This document shows positions 1 through 8,343 of a stretch of 64,000 nucleotides of DNA, one piece after another; positions within the stretch are counted from its first letter, which is position 1; every line of letters begins with the position of its first letter. The notes beneath the pieces are model-generated. The model saw nothing but the letters and a program-made list of their open reading frames with translations, made no database searches and was not told the DNA's origin. Location of the stretch: contig NZ_CP060713.1 of the NCBI RefSeq assembly GCF_014395785.1, positions 2,942,501 to 3,006,500 of the forward strand. Reading direction: 5' to 3'. The stretch is from Nocardioides mesophilus. Lineage in GTDB: Bacteria; Actinomycetota; Actinomycetes; Propionibacteriales; Nocardioidaceae. The position numbers were made by a program, and so were the translations under genes.

Positions 1-760
1 TCGCCGACCGAGACCACCGTGGTGCCGCCGCCGGACAGGGTGCCCATGATCGAGGCGCCGCCCCCGACGTCGGAGCCGTCGCCGACCACGACGCCGGCGC
101 TGATCCGGCCCTCCACCATGGAGGCGCCGAGCGTGCCGGCGTTGAAGTTCACGAACCCCTCGTGCATGACGGTGGTGCCCACGGCCAGGTGCGCGCCGAG
201 CCGGACCCGGTCCGCGTCGGCGATCCGCACGCCGGTCGGCAGGACGTAGTCGGTCATCCGGGGGAACTTGTCGACGCCGTACACCGACACGTGCCCGTGG
301 GCCTGCTTGAGCCGGGTCCGGGTCAGCTCGAAGGCCTCGACCGCACACGGCCCGGCGCTGGTCCACACGACGTTGGTGAGCAGCCCGAAGACGCCGTCGA
401 GGTTGATCGAGTGCGGCGTGACGAGGCGGTGGCTGAGCAGGTGCAGCCGCAGCCACGCGTCGTGGGTGTCGGTGGGCGGGGCCTGCAGGTCCTCGGCGAA
501 GGTGAGCACGACCGAGCGCCGGACCCCCCGGACCTCGTCGACCCCTTCGAGCCGCAGCAGCTCGGCCGGGGCGTCGACGTCGCCGGTGGGCCGCCCGAGC
601 GCCGGCATCGGGAACCAGGTGTCCAGCACGCCGCCCTCGCCCTCGGTGCCGGCGTAGGTGGCCAGCCCGAACGCCCAGGCGCTGGTCGGCGCCGGGTGGG
701 ACGCGGCCGACTCGGCGGCTGCGGGGACAGTCGTCTCGGGGTGTGGTCGGTGTCGGTCAC
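1..760 (-). CDS. dapD: 2,3,4,5-tetrahydropyridine-2,6-dicarboxylate N-succinyltransferase DapD (partial, apparent frameshift near N-terminus)
   Basis: Cytoplasmic enzyme of the succinylase branch of lysine/meso-diaminopimelate synthesis, acting on tetrahydrodipicolinate with succinyl-CoA. The C-terminal end lies outside the window. The visible part has the actinobacterial DapD N-terminal domain ([25 protein letters not shown]) and the start of the left-handed beta-helix ([31 protein letters not shown]). The in-frame reading upstream meets a stop (TAG, positions 771-773) without any ATG, GTG or TTG. A GTG at 758-760 sits exactly 7 nt after a TAGCGT -10 box, so it is the probable leaderless start, but it lies in another frame. 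Adding one base to the GGGG run at 738-741 joins the two and gives [18 protein letters not shown]. The deacylase of the same pathway, dapE, lies just downstream on the other strand. Confidence 0.88.
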
Positions 761-767
761 GTGTGCC

Positions 768-773
768 ACGCTA
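768..773 (-). promoter_or_regulatory. leaderless -10 box of dapD
   Basis: TAGCGT on the minus strand, followed by seven bases and then the GTG at 760-758. The spacing is that of a leaderless actinobacterial transcript and supports that GTG as the dapD start. Confidence 0.5.
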
Positions 774-827
774 CCCAAGCCTCGGGAGCCGGGTCGCTCC
801 CCTGGACCAACGGGTGAGAGGAACCAC

Positions 828-1541
828 ATGGGCAGCACACCGACCGGCCACGCCAGCTGGCACGAGCTCTGCATGGACACCGCGGCGCGGGGGCCGGCCC
901 TCGGACGGTTCTGGGCGGGCGCCGTCGGGGGAGAGCTGCGCACCACCGCGGACGACCCGGTCGGCGACGTGGTCGTCCCCGGGGTGGAGCACGGCGGGAT
1001 CGCCCTGTGCCCGGTGCCGGAGGCCAGGACCGTCAAGCACCGGGTCCACCTCGACGTCTACACCGCCTCGCTCGCCTCGCTGGAGGCGCTCGGCGCCACG
1101 GTGCTGCTGCCCGCGGAGCAGAGCGGACTGCCGTGGACGGTGATGGCCGACCCCGAGGGCGGCGAGCTCTGCGCGTTCCTCCGGGCGCCCGCCGAGCTGC
1201 CGGCGTACCTCCTGCACGGCGTGGTCGTGGACTGCGCCGACCCGGAGCGGGTCGCCACCTGGTGGGCGGAGCGGTTCGGGTGCGCGGTGGACGACAACGA
1301 CGGCAGGGGGTACTTCACCGTCCACGACGTGCCCGGGATGCCGATCGCGACCTTCGACTTCGTGCCGGTGCCCGAGCCCAAGACCGTCAAGAACCGCATC
1401 CACTGGGACGTCTTCGGTGCCGCCGCCGACTTCGAGGCGGCCGGCGCCACGCGGCTGCGCCGCCGCGACGACGAGATCTCCTGGGACGTGCTGGCCGACC
1501 CGGAGGGCAACGAGTTCTGCGTGTTCACGCCGCGCGGTTGA
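828..1541 (+). CDS. VOC family protein with two glyoxalase-like domains
   Basis: 237 aa. Two tandem beta-alpha-beta-beta-beta vicinal-oxygen-chelate modules are visible. Each ends with the typical closing strand: VMADPEGGELCAF near residue 110 and VLADPEGNEFCVF near residue 228. Proteins of this type bind small molecules or metals; the substrate cannot be told from sequence. The ATG at 828 is chosen because GAGAGGA lies five to ten bases upstream and because translation upstream of it lacks domain similarity. It sits between divergent dapD and dapE, with 22 to 70 bp gaps. Confidence 0.82.
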   Translation: MGSTPTGHASWHELCMDTAARGPALGRFWAGAVGGELRTTADDPVGDVVVPGVEHGGIALCPVPEARTVKHRVHLDVYTASLASLEALGATVLLPAEQSGLPWTVMADPEGGELCAFLRAPAELPAYLLHGVVVDCADPERVATWWAERFGCAVDDNDGRGYFTVHDVPGMPIATFDFVPVPEPKTVKNRIHWDVFGAAADFEAAGATRLRRRDDEISWDVLADPEGNEFCVFTPRG

Positions 1542-1571
1542 GCGTCGGCACGCGATGGCAGGATGAGCGGC

Positions 1572-2642
1572 ATGGGACTTGACCTGAACGCCGACGCGGC
1601 GCAGCTGACCGAGGACCTCGTCAACATCGAGTCGGTGAGCGGCGACGAGGCGCTGATCGCCGACGCCATCCAGGACGCGCTCGACGAGCTGCCGCACCTG
1701 GCGGTGCAGCGGTTCGGCAACACCGTGGTGGCGAGGACCGAGCTGGGGCGCCCGGAGCGGGTCGTCATCGCCGGTCACATCGACACGGTGCCGTTCAACG
1801 ACAACCTGCCGGCCCGGCGCGACCCGGACGGCGACGGCTTCCTGCACGGCCTGGGCTCCTGCGACATGAAGGGCGGCGTGGCGATCGCGCTGCGCCTGGC
1901 GGCGACGATGCCCGAGCCCAACCGTGACGTGACCTTCGTGTTCTACGAGTGCGAGGAGGTCGAGGCCGAGCGCAACGGTCTCTTCCGGCTCTCGCTCAGT
2001 GACCCCGCCCTGCTCGAGGCGGACTTCGCGATCCTGATGGAGCCCTCGGACGCGGTCGTCGAGGCGGGCTGCCAGGGCACCATGCGCGTCGACGTGCTCA
2101 CCCGGGGCGAGCGGGCCCACTCGGCGCGGTCCTGGAAGGGCGTCAACGCCATCCACAGCGCCGCCGAGGTGCTGGCCCGCCTCAACGCCTACGAAGCCCG
2201 GCGGCCGGTGATCGACGGGCTGGAGTACCACGAGGGTCTCAACGCGGTCTTCATCTCCGGCGGCGTGGCCGGCAACGTGCTCCCCGACGAGTGCCGGGTC
2301 TCGGTCAACTTCCGGTTCGCCCCGGACCGTTCCGAGGAGGAGGCGCTGGCGCACGTGCGCGAGGTGTTCGCCGGCTTCGAGATCGAGGTCAGCGACTCCG
2401 CTCCGGCGGCGATGCCGGGCCTCACGGTGCCCGCGGCCGCGGCATTCGTGGAGGCCGTCGGCGGCACCGTCAACCCCAAGTTCGGCTGGACCGACGTGGC
2501 CCGGTTCAGCACCCTCGGCGTGCCGGCCGTGAACTTCGGCCCCGGCGACCCGCACCTGGCCCACAAGCAGGAGGAGTTCGTGCCGCTCGCGCACCTGGCC
2601 ACCGTGGAGCAGCAGCTGCGCGCCTGGCTGGGGGAGCGGTGA
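1572..2642 (+). CDS. dapE: succinyl-diaminopimelate desuccinylase DapE
   Basis: 356 aa, usual length for actinobacterial DapE. M20-family zinc hydrolase that removes succinate from N-succinyl-LL-diaminopimelate. Seen: IAGHIDTVPFND (metal His and catalytic Asp), LGSCDMKGG (bridging Asp), FYECEEVE (catalytic Glu pair), MEPSDAVVEAGCQGTM before the dimerisation (lid) domain, and a C-terminal metal His in DPHLAHKQEEFV. An ATG at 1563 is also in frame. The ATG at 1572 is preferred because CAGGAT (1559-1564) plus a 7-nt spacer makes a leaderless start there. The stop overlaps the GTG of the next gene. Works with dapD at the window edge. Confidence 0.93.
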   Translation: MGLDLNADAAQLTEDLVNIESVSGDEALIADAIQDALDELPHLAVQRFGNTVVARTELGRPERVVIAGHIDTVPFNDNLPARRDPDGDGFLHGLGSCDMKGGVAIALRLAATMPEPNRDVTFVFYECEEVEAERNGLFRLSLSDPALLEADFAILMEPSDAVVEAGCQGTMRVDVLTRGERAHSARSWKGVNAIHSAAEVLARLNAYEARRPVIDGLEYHEGLNAVFISGGVAGNVLPDECRVSVNFRFAPDRSEEEALAHVREVFAGFEIEVSDSAPAAMPGLTVPAAAAFVEAVGGTVNPKFGWTDVARFSTLGVPAVNFGPGDPHLAHKQEEFVPLAHLATVEQQLRAWLGER

Positions 2643-3526
2643 GCGAGCACCCGGCCGAGAAGCGCCGGGGCCGGATGACACTGCGCCGCGGCCAGCTCGA
2701 CTCCAGCACCACCGACCAGCGGCTGCTGGACTCCCGCGGCCCGAGCGACTGGGTGCACACCGACCCGTGGCGGGTGATGCGGATCCAGAGCGAGTTCGTC
2801 GAGGGCTTCGGCGCGCTGGCCGAGCTGGGCCCGGCGATCTCGGTCTTCGGCTCGGCCCGCACCCGGGTCGGCGACCCGGCGTACGTCGCCGCCGAGCGGC
2901 TCGGCCGCCACCTCACCGAGGCGGGCTTCGCCGTGATCACCGGCGGCGGGCCCGGGGTGATGGAGGCCGCCAACAAGGGTGCCTCGGAGGCCGGCGGCAC
3001 CTCGGTCGGGCTCGGCATCGAGCTGCCCTTCGAGTCCGGCCTCAACGAGTACGTCGACCGGGGGGTGAACTTCCGCTACTTCTTCGCGCGCAAGACGATG
3101 TTCGTGAAGTACGCCCAGGGGTTCGTGGTGCTGCCCGGTGGCTTCGGCACCTTCGACGAGCTCTTCGAGGCGCTCACGCTGGTGCAGACCGAGAAGGTCA
3201 CCTCGTTCCCGATCGTCCTGGTCGGCACTGCCTACTGGTCCGGGCTGGTCGACTGGCTCCGCGACACGGTGCTGGCCGACGGCAAGGTCTCCGCGCAGGA
3301 CCTGGAGATGCTCCAGCTCACCGACGACGTCGACGAGGCGGTCGCGATCATGGTGGCCGCGCGCGAGCTGCGGCACTCCGACCTGCCCGGCGGCGGCACC
3401 CACCCCGGCCAGCCGGTCTCGGGCGAGGTCGACGGGCACCTGCACCTGGACGTGACCGACGGCGCGGGCGCGCCGGGGTGGCCGCCGGCGGACGAGGCGG
3501 CAGTGGAGGCCGAGCGCCCCGAGTGA
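2639..3526 (+). CDS. LOG family (TIGR00730) Rossmann-fold protein
   Basis: 295 aa. Nucleotide 5'-monophosphate phosphoribohydrolase of the LOG/lysine-decarboxylase-like family. The two signature motifs are present: TGGGPGVMEAANKGA near residue 100 and VLPGGFGTFDELFEAL near residue 165, the latter carrying the catalytic Glu of PGGxGTxxE. Family members hydrolyse cytokinin nucleotides or AMP; the in vivo substrate is uncertain in bacteria. An extra 40-residue N-terminal region and an acidic C-terminal tail flank the core, as in the long actinobacterial form. The GTG start overlaps the dapE stop (GTGA), so translation is probably coupled to dapE. Confidence 0.88.
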   Translation: MSEHPAEKRRGRMTLRRGQLDSSTTDQRLLDSRGPSDWVHTDPWRVMRIQSEFVEGFGALAELGPAISVFGSARTRVGDPAYVAAERLGRHLTEAGFAVITGGGPGVMEAANKGASEAGGTSVGLGIELPFESGLNEYVDRGVNFRYFFARKTMFVKYAQGFVVLPGGFGTFDELFEALTLVQTEKVTSFPIVLVGTAYWSGLVDWLRDTVLADGKVSAQDLEMLQLTDDVDEAVAIMVAARELRHSDLPGGGTHPGQPVSGEVDGHLHLDVTDGAGAPGWPPADEAAVEAERPE

Positions 3527-3571
3527 CCGTCGCTGCCGGGGAGGTTTAGGCCTGCGTGCGACGATGGCGCC

Positions 3572-3958
3572 ATGACCTGGTTCTTCGCCTTCGTCATCGT
3601 CGCCGTGCTCGGCGTGATCGCCGTCGTGGCCTCGGGACGTGGCGGCGCGATGGCCGAGACGTTCGACGACCGACCCGACTCCCGCGTGCAGGCCGAGGGT
3701 CCGCTGACCTCCGACGACCTCCGCGCCGTGCGGTTCTCCACCGCGTTCCGCGGCTACCGGATGTCGGAGGTCGACGCACTGCTCGACCGGCTGGGTGCCG
3801 AGCTCGACGCCGCAGGCCGGGAGCCGGTCGCGCACCACAACGGCGTGACGCCCGGTGAGCCGACGGTCCACCACGACGGCGAGCCGGTCCACCACGCCGC
3901 CGCACCGGTGCGCGTCGACGACGGCACGCTCGACGAGCCCGCCGAGGGCCGGTCCTGA
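3572..3958 (+). CDS. small membrane protein with DivIVA domain
   Basis: 128 aa. One N-terminal transmembrane helix (residues 3-22) is followed by a short DivIVA-type segment, VRFSTAFRGYRMSEVDALLDRL (about residues 49-70), the motif used by DivIVA/Wag31 N-domains for membrane binding and dimerisation. A His- and Asp-rich tail of about 45 residues has no recognised fold. A role at the pole or septum is inferred from the domain only. The stop overlaps the ATG of the next gene, so the two are co-translated. Confidence 0.8.
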   Translation: MTWFFAFVIVAVLGVIAVVASGRGGAMAETFDDRPDSRVQAEGPLTSDDLRAVRFSTAFRGYRMSEVDALLDRLGAELDAAGREPVAHHNGVTPGEPTVHHDGEPVHHAAAPVRVDDGTLDEPAEGRS

Positions 3959-4425
3959 TGCGCGTGCTGATCGAGCGGACCGTCGACGCCGCGGTCCCCG
4001 CGGACCGGCTGTGGTCCTACGTCACCGACTGGCCGCGCCAGGGCGAGTGGGTGCCGCACACCCGCGTCGAGCTGGTCGACCCCGCCGACCCGGCCCACGC
4101 CGTCGGCGGCCGGATCCGGGCCTGGTCCGGTCTCGGCCCGATCGGGTTCTGGGACACGATGACGATCACCGGGTGGCGCGAGCACGGCGACGGTGGCGGC
4201 CGCTGCGAGGTGCTGCACACCGGCGCCGTGGTGCGCGGCGAGGGGGAGTTCGTCGTCGAGGCGACGGGTCCCTCGAGCAGCCGGTTCATCTGGAAGGAGA
4301 TGGCGGTGCTGCCGCTGGGGCGGCTCGGCGCGCTCGGCTGGCGAGTGGTGCACACGCCCGTCGAACGGCTCATCGACCGCGGTCTCGACACCATGCGTCG
4401 CCAGGTCGAGAACACCGCGCACTGA
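3958..4425 (+). CDS. SRPBCC family protein
   Basis: 155 aa. START/Bet v1-like helix-grip fold. The N-terminus MRVLIERTVDAAVPADRLWS and the closing helix ERLIDRGLDTMRRQVENTA are typical of polyketide-cyclase/dehydrase-type SRPBCC proteins that bind hydrophobic ligands. Ligand unknown. Overlaps the DivIVA-domain gene by ATGA, which indicates an operon. Confidence 0.8.
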   Translation: MRVLIERTVDAAVPADRLWSYVTDWPRQGEWVPHTRVELVDPADPAHAVGGRIRAWSGLGPIGFWDTMTITGWREHGDGGGRCEVLHTGAVVRGEGEFVVEATGPSSSRFIWKEMAVLPLGRLGALGWRVVHTPVERLIDRGLDTMRRQVENTAH

Positions 4426-4501
4426 GCGGTGCCCGCCACGCCGGCTCGCGTCGTGGCCCGATAACGGATGCGCAAGGCCCTTCGTGGGGCAGGATCGGCA
4501 C

Positions 4502-5325
4502 GTGAACCCCCTGCTTCCCCTGGCCCACCGGATGCCCGCCCTCCCGCGGCAGTGGCCGGTGCTCGGCCTGCTGCTCGCCACCGGCCTGGCCGCACCGCTG
4601 ACGGCGTACTCCTCGACCGCCTTCGCGTCGAGCGGCGCCGGCCCGGTGGCGTCCGCGCGGTCGGGGGTCTCGGTGGGCACCGTCATCGAGCGCCGGATGC
4701 TCGGCCGCTCGGTGCAGGGCCGTCAGATCTGGGCCTACCGCGTGGGCGATCCCGAGGCCGCCGTCACGGCGGTGGCGATGGCCACCATGCACGGCAACGA
4801 GCCGGCGCCCCGGAAGATCCTGCGCAGCATCCGCGCCGGTGACCCGGTCAAGAGTCTCGACCTGTGGGTCGTGCCCACCGTGAACCCCGACGGGCTGGCC
4901 CGCGGCACCCGCAAGAACGCCCGCGGGGTCGACCTGAACCGCAACTTCCCGTTCCGGTGGGCCGACCTCGACGGCAACTACGAGTCCGGTCCCAAGGCCG
5001 GCTCGGAGCCGGAGACCCGGGCCCTGATGCGGTTCTTCGCCGACGTGCGGCCCAAGTTCGTCGTCAGCTTCCACCAGCCGTTGGACGGTGTCGACATCTC
5101 GACACCCGCGACACGACGGTTCGGGATCCGGCTGGCACGCGGCCTGGACCTGCCGCGCAAGGAGCTGGTGTGCGGCGGGGTCTGCCACGGCACCTTCACC
5201 CAGTGGTACAACCACCGGTTCGACCGCAAGGCGGTGACGGTGGAGTACGGCGCGCACCCCGGGTACCGCCGGATGTGGGTGGTCGCCCCCGGCAGCTGGT
5301 GCGGACCCTCGGCGGCCACTACTGA
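4502..5325 (+). CDS. secreted M14 zinc carboxypeptidase (frameshift near C-terminus; open frame runs on to 5551)
   Basis: Peptidase with an N-terminal signal/TM segment (LGLLLATGLAAPLTAYSSTAFA). Zinc ligands are visible in MHGNEPAP (His, Glu) and VSFHQPLDG (His); RGVDLNRNFP is the substrate-binding stretch, and the catalytic Glu is in VTVEYGAH. It is probably an exported peptidoglycan- or peptide-trimming enzyme. In the sequence as given the frame continues to 5551, running antisense through the neighbouring transpeptidase gene, with an Arg/Ser-rich tail unlike any M14 protein. Adding one C to the run at 5286-5290 gives the family-like ending APRQLVRTLGGHY and a stop at 5323-5325. GTG at 4502 is preceded by CAGGAT with a 6-nt spacer. 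Confidence 0.82.
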
Positions 5326-5427
5326 CCTGGTGGGCTGCTTCCCATGGAAGCTTGACGGTTCCCACGGGTTGCGCGCCATGGGAAGCATCAGAACGCCGAC
5401 ATCCCGTGGTAATCGGGGGGCGCGAGT

Positions 5428-6207
5428 TCAGAGGTGGCGCTTGACCCAGCCGGTCGGGCCCATCACGATCCGCGGCTGCCGCGCCGGGTCGAGCCACCGC
5501 ACCAGCCACCGGAGGTCGCGTAGCGGGCCCGCGACGCAGCCGGCGGTGTAGGTGGAACGCTGCACGTGCAGGAAGATCCCGCCGCCGCGGGCGGTGTCGG
5601 CCGGCCGGCGGGCGACGTACTGGCGCCGCTTGCTCGACCAGTGCACGCCACCGGGCAGGTTGAACCCCAGGACGACGGCGTAGGCGTACTCGTAGCCGTA
5701 GGACGCCAGCCGCTCCCGGTAGTCCGTGCGCCAGTGCGAGGTGCTCGCCTGGGACGGCTGGTAGATGTTGTAGGTGGCCGGGTCGCGCGGCTCGTAGGGC
5801 CAGACGTCGTCCCCGTCGGCGTGCTCGTAGGGCAGCTTTGCGCCGGGGTCGGCCCGGTTGCCGAAGGCGTCCGGCATCGCGAAGCTGCCCGCCGGGGTGG
5901 TCCCGGTGTTCTGCCGGCGCTTGCCGGCCGGCACCCAGCCGTTCCAGCCCAGCCGGACCGTCACCGGCCCGCGGACGCGGTGCCAGCCGTCGGCGCGCTT
6001 GCGCCACACCGACATCCGGGCCCGGGTCGCCGACCACCGGTCGCTGGTCACGGTGACCAGCTGCTCGGTGCCCGCGGGGAGGTCGAGGTACGCCGGCAGC
6101 GGCGCCGCCGCCGAGGCCGGGGCCGCCGCGGGACCGACCAGGCCCGCGGCCACCAACGCCAGCCCCGCCAGCCCGGCCAGGGCGGTGCGGCCTGGCAGCC
6201 GGCTCAC
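5428..6207 (-). CDS. L,D-transpeptidase (YkuD) family protein
   Basis: 259 aa with a signal peptide (LAGLAGLALVAAGLVGPAAAPASAAA). The C-terminal YkuD-like active site is visible as IFLHVQRSTYTAGCVA, with the histidine and the nucleophilic cysteine in the HxxxxxxxGC arrangement seen in the ErfK/YbiS relatives. Such exported proteins make or use 3-3 cross-links or act as murein carboxypeptidases. The GTG start (6205-6207) overlaps the stop of the enoyl-CoA hydratase gene, which suggests read-through from the paaX unit. The function is unlikely to be linked to that pathway. Confidence 0.78.
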   Translation of the reverse strand: MSRLPGRTALAGLAGLALVAAGLVGPAAAPASAAAPLPAYLDLPAGTEQLVTVTSDRWSATRARMSVWRKRADGWHRVRGPVTVRLGWNGWVPAGKRRQNTGTTPAGSFAMPDAFGNRADPGAKLPYEHADGDDVWPYEPRDPATYNIYQPSQASTSHWRTDYRERLASYGYEYAYAVVLGFNLPGGVHWSSKRRQYVARRPADTARGGGIFLHVQRSTYTAGCVAGPLRDLRWLVRWLDPARQPRIVMGPTGWVKRHL

Positions 6208-6998
6208 CGGCCCTCGAAGGTCGGCTTCTGCTTCGCCACGAAGGACGCCACCGCGTTCGCGTGGTCGCGGGTCGAGCCGGTCAGCGTCATCATCTCCGCC
6301 TCGAAGGCCAGCGACGCCTCGAGGTCGTGCCCGGCGGAGAACTCCACCGACCGGCGGACCGCGCCGTAGGCGACGGTGGGGCCGGCGGCCAGCCGGGCCG
6401 CGAGCGCCCCCGCCTCGGCGGGCAGCGTGTCCGCGGGCACCACCGAGGTGGCCAGCCCCAGCGTCAGGGCCTCCTCGGCCGGGATCGTCCGCGGGAAGTA
6501 GAGCAGCTCGAGCGCCTTGCCGCGACCGACCAGCCGCTGCAGGGTCCACGAGGAGCCGGTGTCGCAGGAGAGCGCGACGCCGGTGAACGCGAGGTTGTAG
6601 CCGGCGGTGTCGGCGAGGATCCGGAAGTCCGCCGCGAACGCCAGGCTGGCGCCGGCGCCGGCGGCGACGCCGTTGACCGCGGCGACCACCGGCTTCGGCA
6701 TCGTCAGCAACGCGTGCACGATCGGGTTGTAGTGGTCCGGCACGGTGGTGAACAGCGCGTCCGAGGAGCTGCTGTGCAGGATCTCGATGTGCTCCTTGAG
6801 GTCCTGGCCGACGCAGAAGGCCCGGCCGGTGCCGGTGAGCACCAGGCAGCGGACGGCGTCGTCCTGCGCCGCCTCGGTGACGGCGTCGCGCAGCGCCACC
6901 TTGGTGGCCACGTCGAGGCTGTTCATGGCCTCGGGCCGGTCCAGCGTCACGGTGGCGACGCCGTCGGCGACGTCGTACCGCACGGGCTGCTCGGTCAT
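6204..6998 (-). CDS. enoyl-CoA hydratase/isomerase family protein
   Basis: 264 aa crotonase-fold protein. Seen: TLDRPEAMNSLD at the N-terminus, the oxyanion-hole stretches GRAFCVGQDLKEH and VAAVNGVAAGAGASLAFAAD, and DTGSSWTLQRLVGRGKA. It lies 13 bp downstream of a PaaX-type regulator. That association suggests a PaaB/PaaG-like step in phenylacetyl-CoA catabolism, but no other paa genes are in the window, so the exact reaction stays open. GGGAGA precedes the ATG. Confidence 0.85.
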   Translation of the reverse strand: MTEQPVRYDVADGVATVTLDRPEAMNSLDVATKVALRDAVTEAAQDDAVRCLVLTGTGRAFCVGQDLKEHIEILHSSSSDALFTTVPDHYNPIVHALLTMPKPVVAAVNGVAAGAGASLAFAADFRILADTAGYNLAFTGVALSCDTGSSWTLQRLVGRGKALELLYFPRTIPAEEALTLGLATSVVPADTLPAEAGALAARLAAGPTVAYGAVRRSVEFSAGHDLEASLAFEAEMMTLTGSTRDHANAVASFVAKQKPTFEGR

Positions 6999-7011
6999 CT
7001 GGGATCTCCCG

Positions 7012-7872
7012 TCATCGGTTCCGGTCGGTGGGGGCCACGACGGCCCCGGGGTGGGCCTCCGCGGCACCCACCTCTGCCAGGCAGGTGTCGACGTGCCGCG
7101 ACGCCGCCGGCAGCAGCCGCTCGGCCTCCTGGGCGAAGAACCTAGCCGCCTCGTCGCCGGGCCAGTGCGGCGGCAGCAGCTCGGCGGGCAGGCCGGGGTC
7201 GCTGAAGAGGAACTTGCGCCACTCGTGCACGAGCCGTGAGCGTACGGCGAACGCGTGCTCGTCCGCGTCGACCGGAGGCCCGGAGCCGTCCACGCCACCG
7301 CTGGCCGGCTCGCGCACCAGCGCCTTCGCGTCCTGGTGCCAGCGCCGGTAGGCCGAGGCGAGGGCCTCGAGGTCCCAGGCCTGGGCCGCCCGCGCCGCGG
7401 GCCGCTCGTCCGCGGCCGCGAACCGTGCGTGCTCGATGCCCTCGGCGTCGAGCAGCACCTGCACCTCCGCGGAGGCGAACGGGCTGATCCAGGTGGAGTC
7501 GGTCAGCGCGGCGTAGCCGAGGAAGCCGAGCCCGGAGCGGATCCGTTCGCGGGCCGAGCGCGAGGTCGGCAGCTGCAGCACCAGCAGGTCCCAGGAACCG
7601 GTCCAGGGGCGCTCCCGGGTCCGGTAGATCCGGGCGGCGGCGTCGTCGAGGCGGCGCCGGGCGTGCTCGGTGAGCCGGTAGCCGGGACCGGCCGGCAGCC
7701 GCACCGCCTCCAGCCAGCCCTGGCGGACCATCCGCGAGATCGCGGTGCGGACCGCGGGTGCGGTGATGCCCAGCGGTCTCAGCAGGCGGACGAGCACCGC
7801 CACCGGCGCGGCGCCCCCGCGGGCGAGCAGGTGGTCGCCGTACACGTCGAACAGCGCTGACCGGGCATGCAC
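7012..7872 (-). CDS. paaX: PaaX family transcriptional repressor
   Basis: 286 aa, full length for PaaX. The N-terminal winged-helix region (RSALFDVYGDHLL, VRTAISRMVRQGWLEA) is followed by the PaaX central and C-terminal domains (WTGSWDLLVLQLP; FLFSDPGLPAELLPPHWPG). PaaX represses phenylacetate degradation genes and is released by phenylacetyl-CoA. GTG at 7872 is used as start. It is the first gene of a three-gene minus-strand unit with the hydratase and the transpeptidase. A short palindrome, GGCAGTCTGCC (7877-7887), directly upstream could be its operator. Confidence 0.85.
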   Translation of the reverse strand: MHARSALFDVYGDHLLARGGAAPVAVLVRLLRPLGITAPAVRTAISRMVRQGWLEAVRLPAGPGYRLTEHARRRLDDAAARIYRTRERPWTGSWDLLVLQLPTSRSARERIRSGLGFLGYAALTDSTWISPFASAEVQVLLDAEGIEHARFAAADERPAARAAQAWDLEALASAYRRWHQDAKALVREPASGGVDGSGPPVDADEHAFAVRSRLVHEWRKFLFSDPGLPAELLPPHWPGDEAARFFAQEAERLLPAASRHVDTCLAEVGAAEAHPGAVVAPTDRNR

Positions 7873-7876
7873 AGAG

Positions 7877-7887
7877 GGCAGTCTGCC
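7877..7887. promoter_or_regulatory. palindrome in the paaX promoter region
   Basis: GGCAGTCTGCC is an 11-bp perfect palindrome five bases from the paaX start. A second CAGTCTG copy lies at 7891-7897. This is a candidate autoregulatory site only. Confidence 0.25.
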
Positions 7888-7930
7888 GCACAGTCTGGGC
7901 AGTCGGGGGGTGGCTCGTCAGGTTTTGAGG

Positions 7931-7936
7931 GATAAT
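7931..7936 (+). promoter_or_regulatory. -10 box upstream of the DUF3117 gene
   Basis: GATAAT stands out in the GC-rich gap between divergent paaX and the DUF3117 gene. A clear -35 is not seen. Transcription from here would give a leader of about 95 nt that carries the ribosome binding site GGAAGAGG. Confidence 0.35.
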
Positions 7937-8036
7937 GGGCTCCGCAGCACTAGGCGCGCCCGGGCCAGGCACTCACACGATGAGAGCGGCCACGCAAGGC
8001 ACGGCGCACAGACAGGGAACAGGAAGAGGTGTGCGC

Positions 8037-8204
8037 ATGGCGGCGATGAAGCCGCGGACGGGCGACGGCCCGCTCGAGGTCACAAAAGAGGGACGGGGCA
8101 TCGTGATGCGAGTCCCGCTCGAAGGTGGTGGCCGTCTGGTGGTCGAGCTCAATGCTGACGAGGCAGGCGCGCTCGGAGAAGCACTCAAGCAGGTGGTGGG
8201 CTGA
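8037..8204 (+). CDS. DUF3117 domain-containing protein
   Basis: 55 aa. The sequence MAAMKPRTGDGPLEVTKEGR, then GIVMRVPLEGGGRLVVELN, matches the highly conserved small actinobacterial DUF3117 family. The role is unknown. ATG at 8037 is preceded by GGAAGAGG. A strong hairpin terminator follows at 8226-8263, so it is a single-gene transcript. Confidence 0.9.
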   Translation: MAAMKPRTGDGPLEVTKEGRGIVMRVPLEGGGRLVVELNADEAGALGEALKQVVG

Positions 8205-8225
8205 CCCGCCCGCCGCCGTTCACGG

Positions 8226-8263
8226 AGAAGCCCCGGTCGCTCCACGGAGCGGCCGGGGCTTCT
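8226..8263. terminator. hairpin between the DUF3117 gene and pepA
   Basis: AGAAGCCCCGG pairs perfectly with CCGGGGCTTCT over 11 bp, with further pairing inside the loop. There is no long T-run, as is common in high-GC actinobacteria. Confidence 0.7.
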
Positions 8264-8343
8264 GCACGTCCGGTGCCGCAGCGTCCGGGCCGCCGAGTAG
8301 GGTCGAGGACGTCCGCCCATCCCCAGTCCAGGAGGCCCGCACG

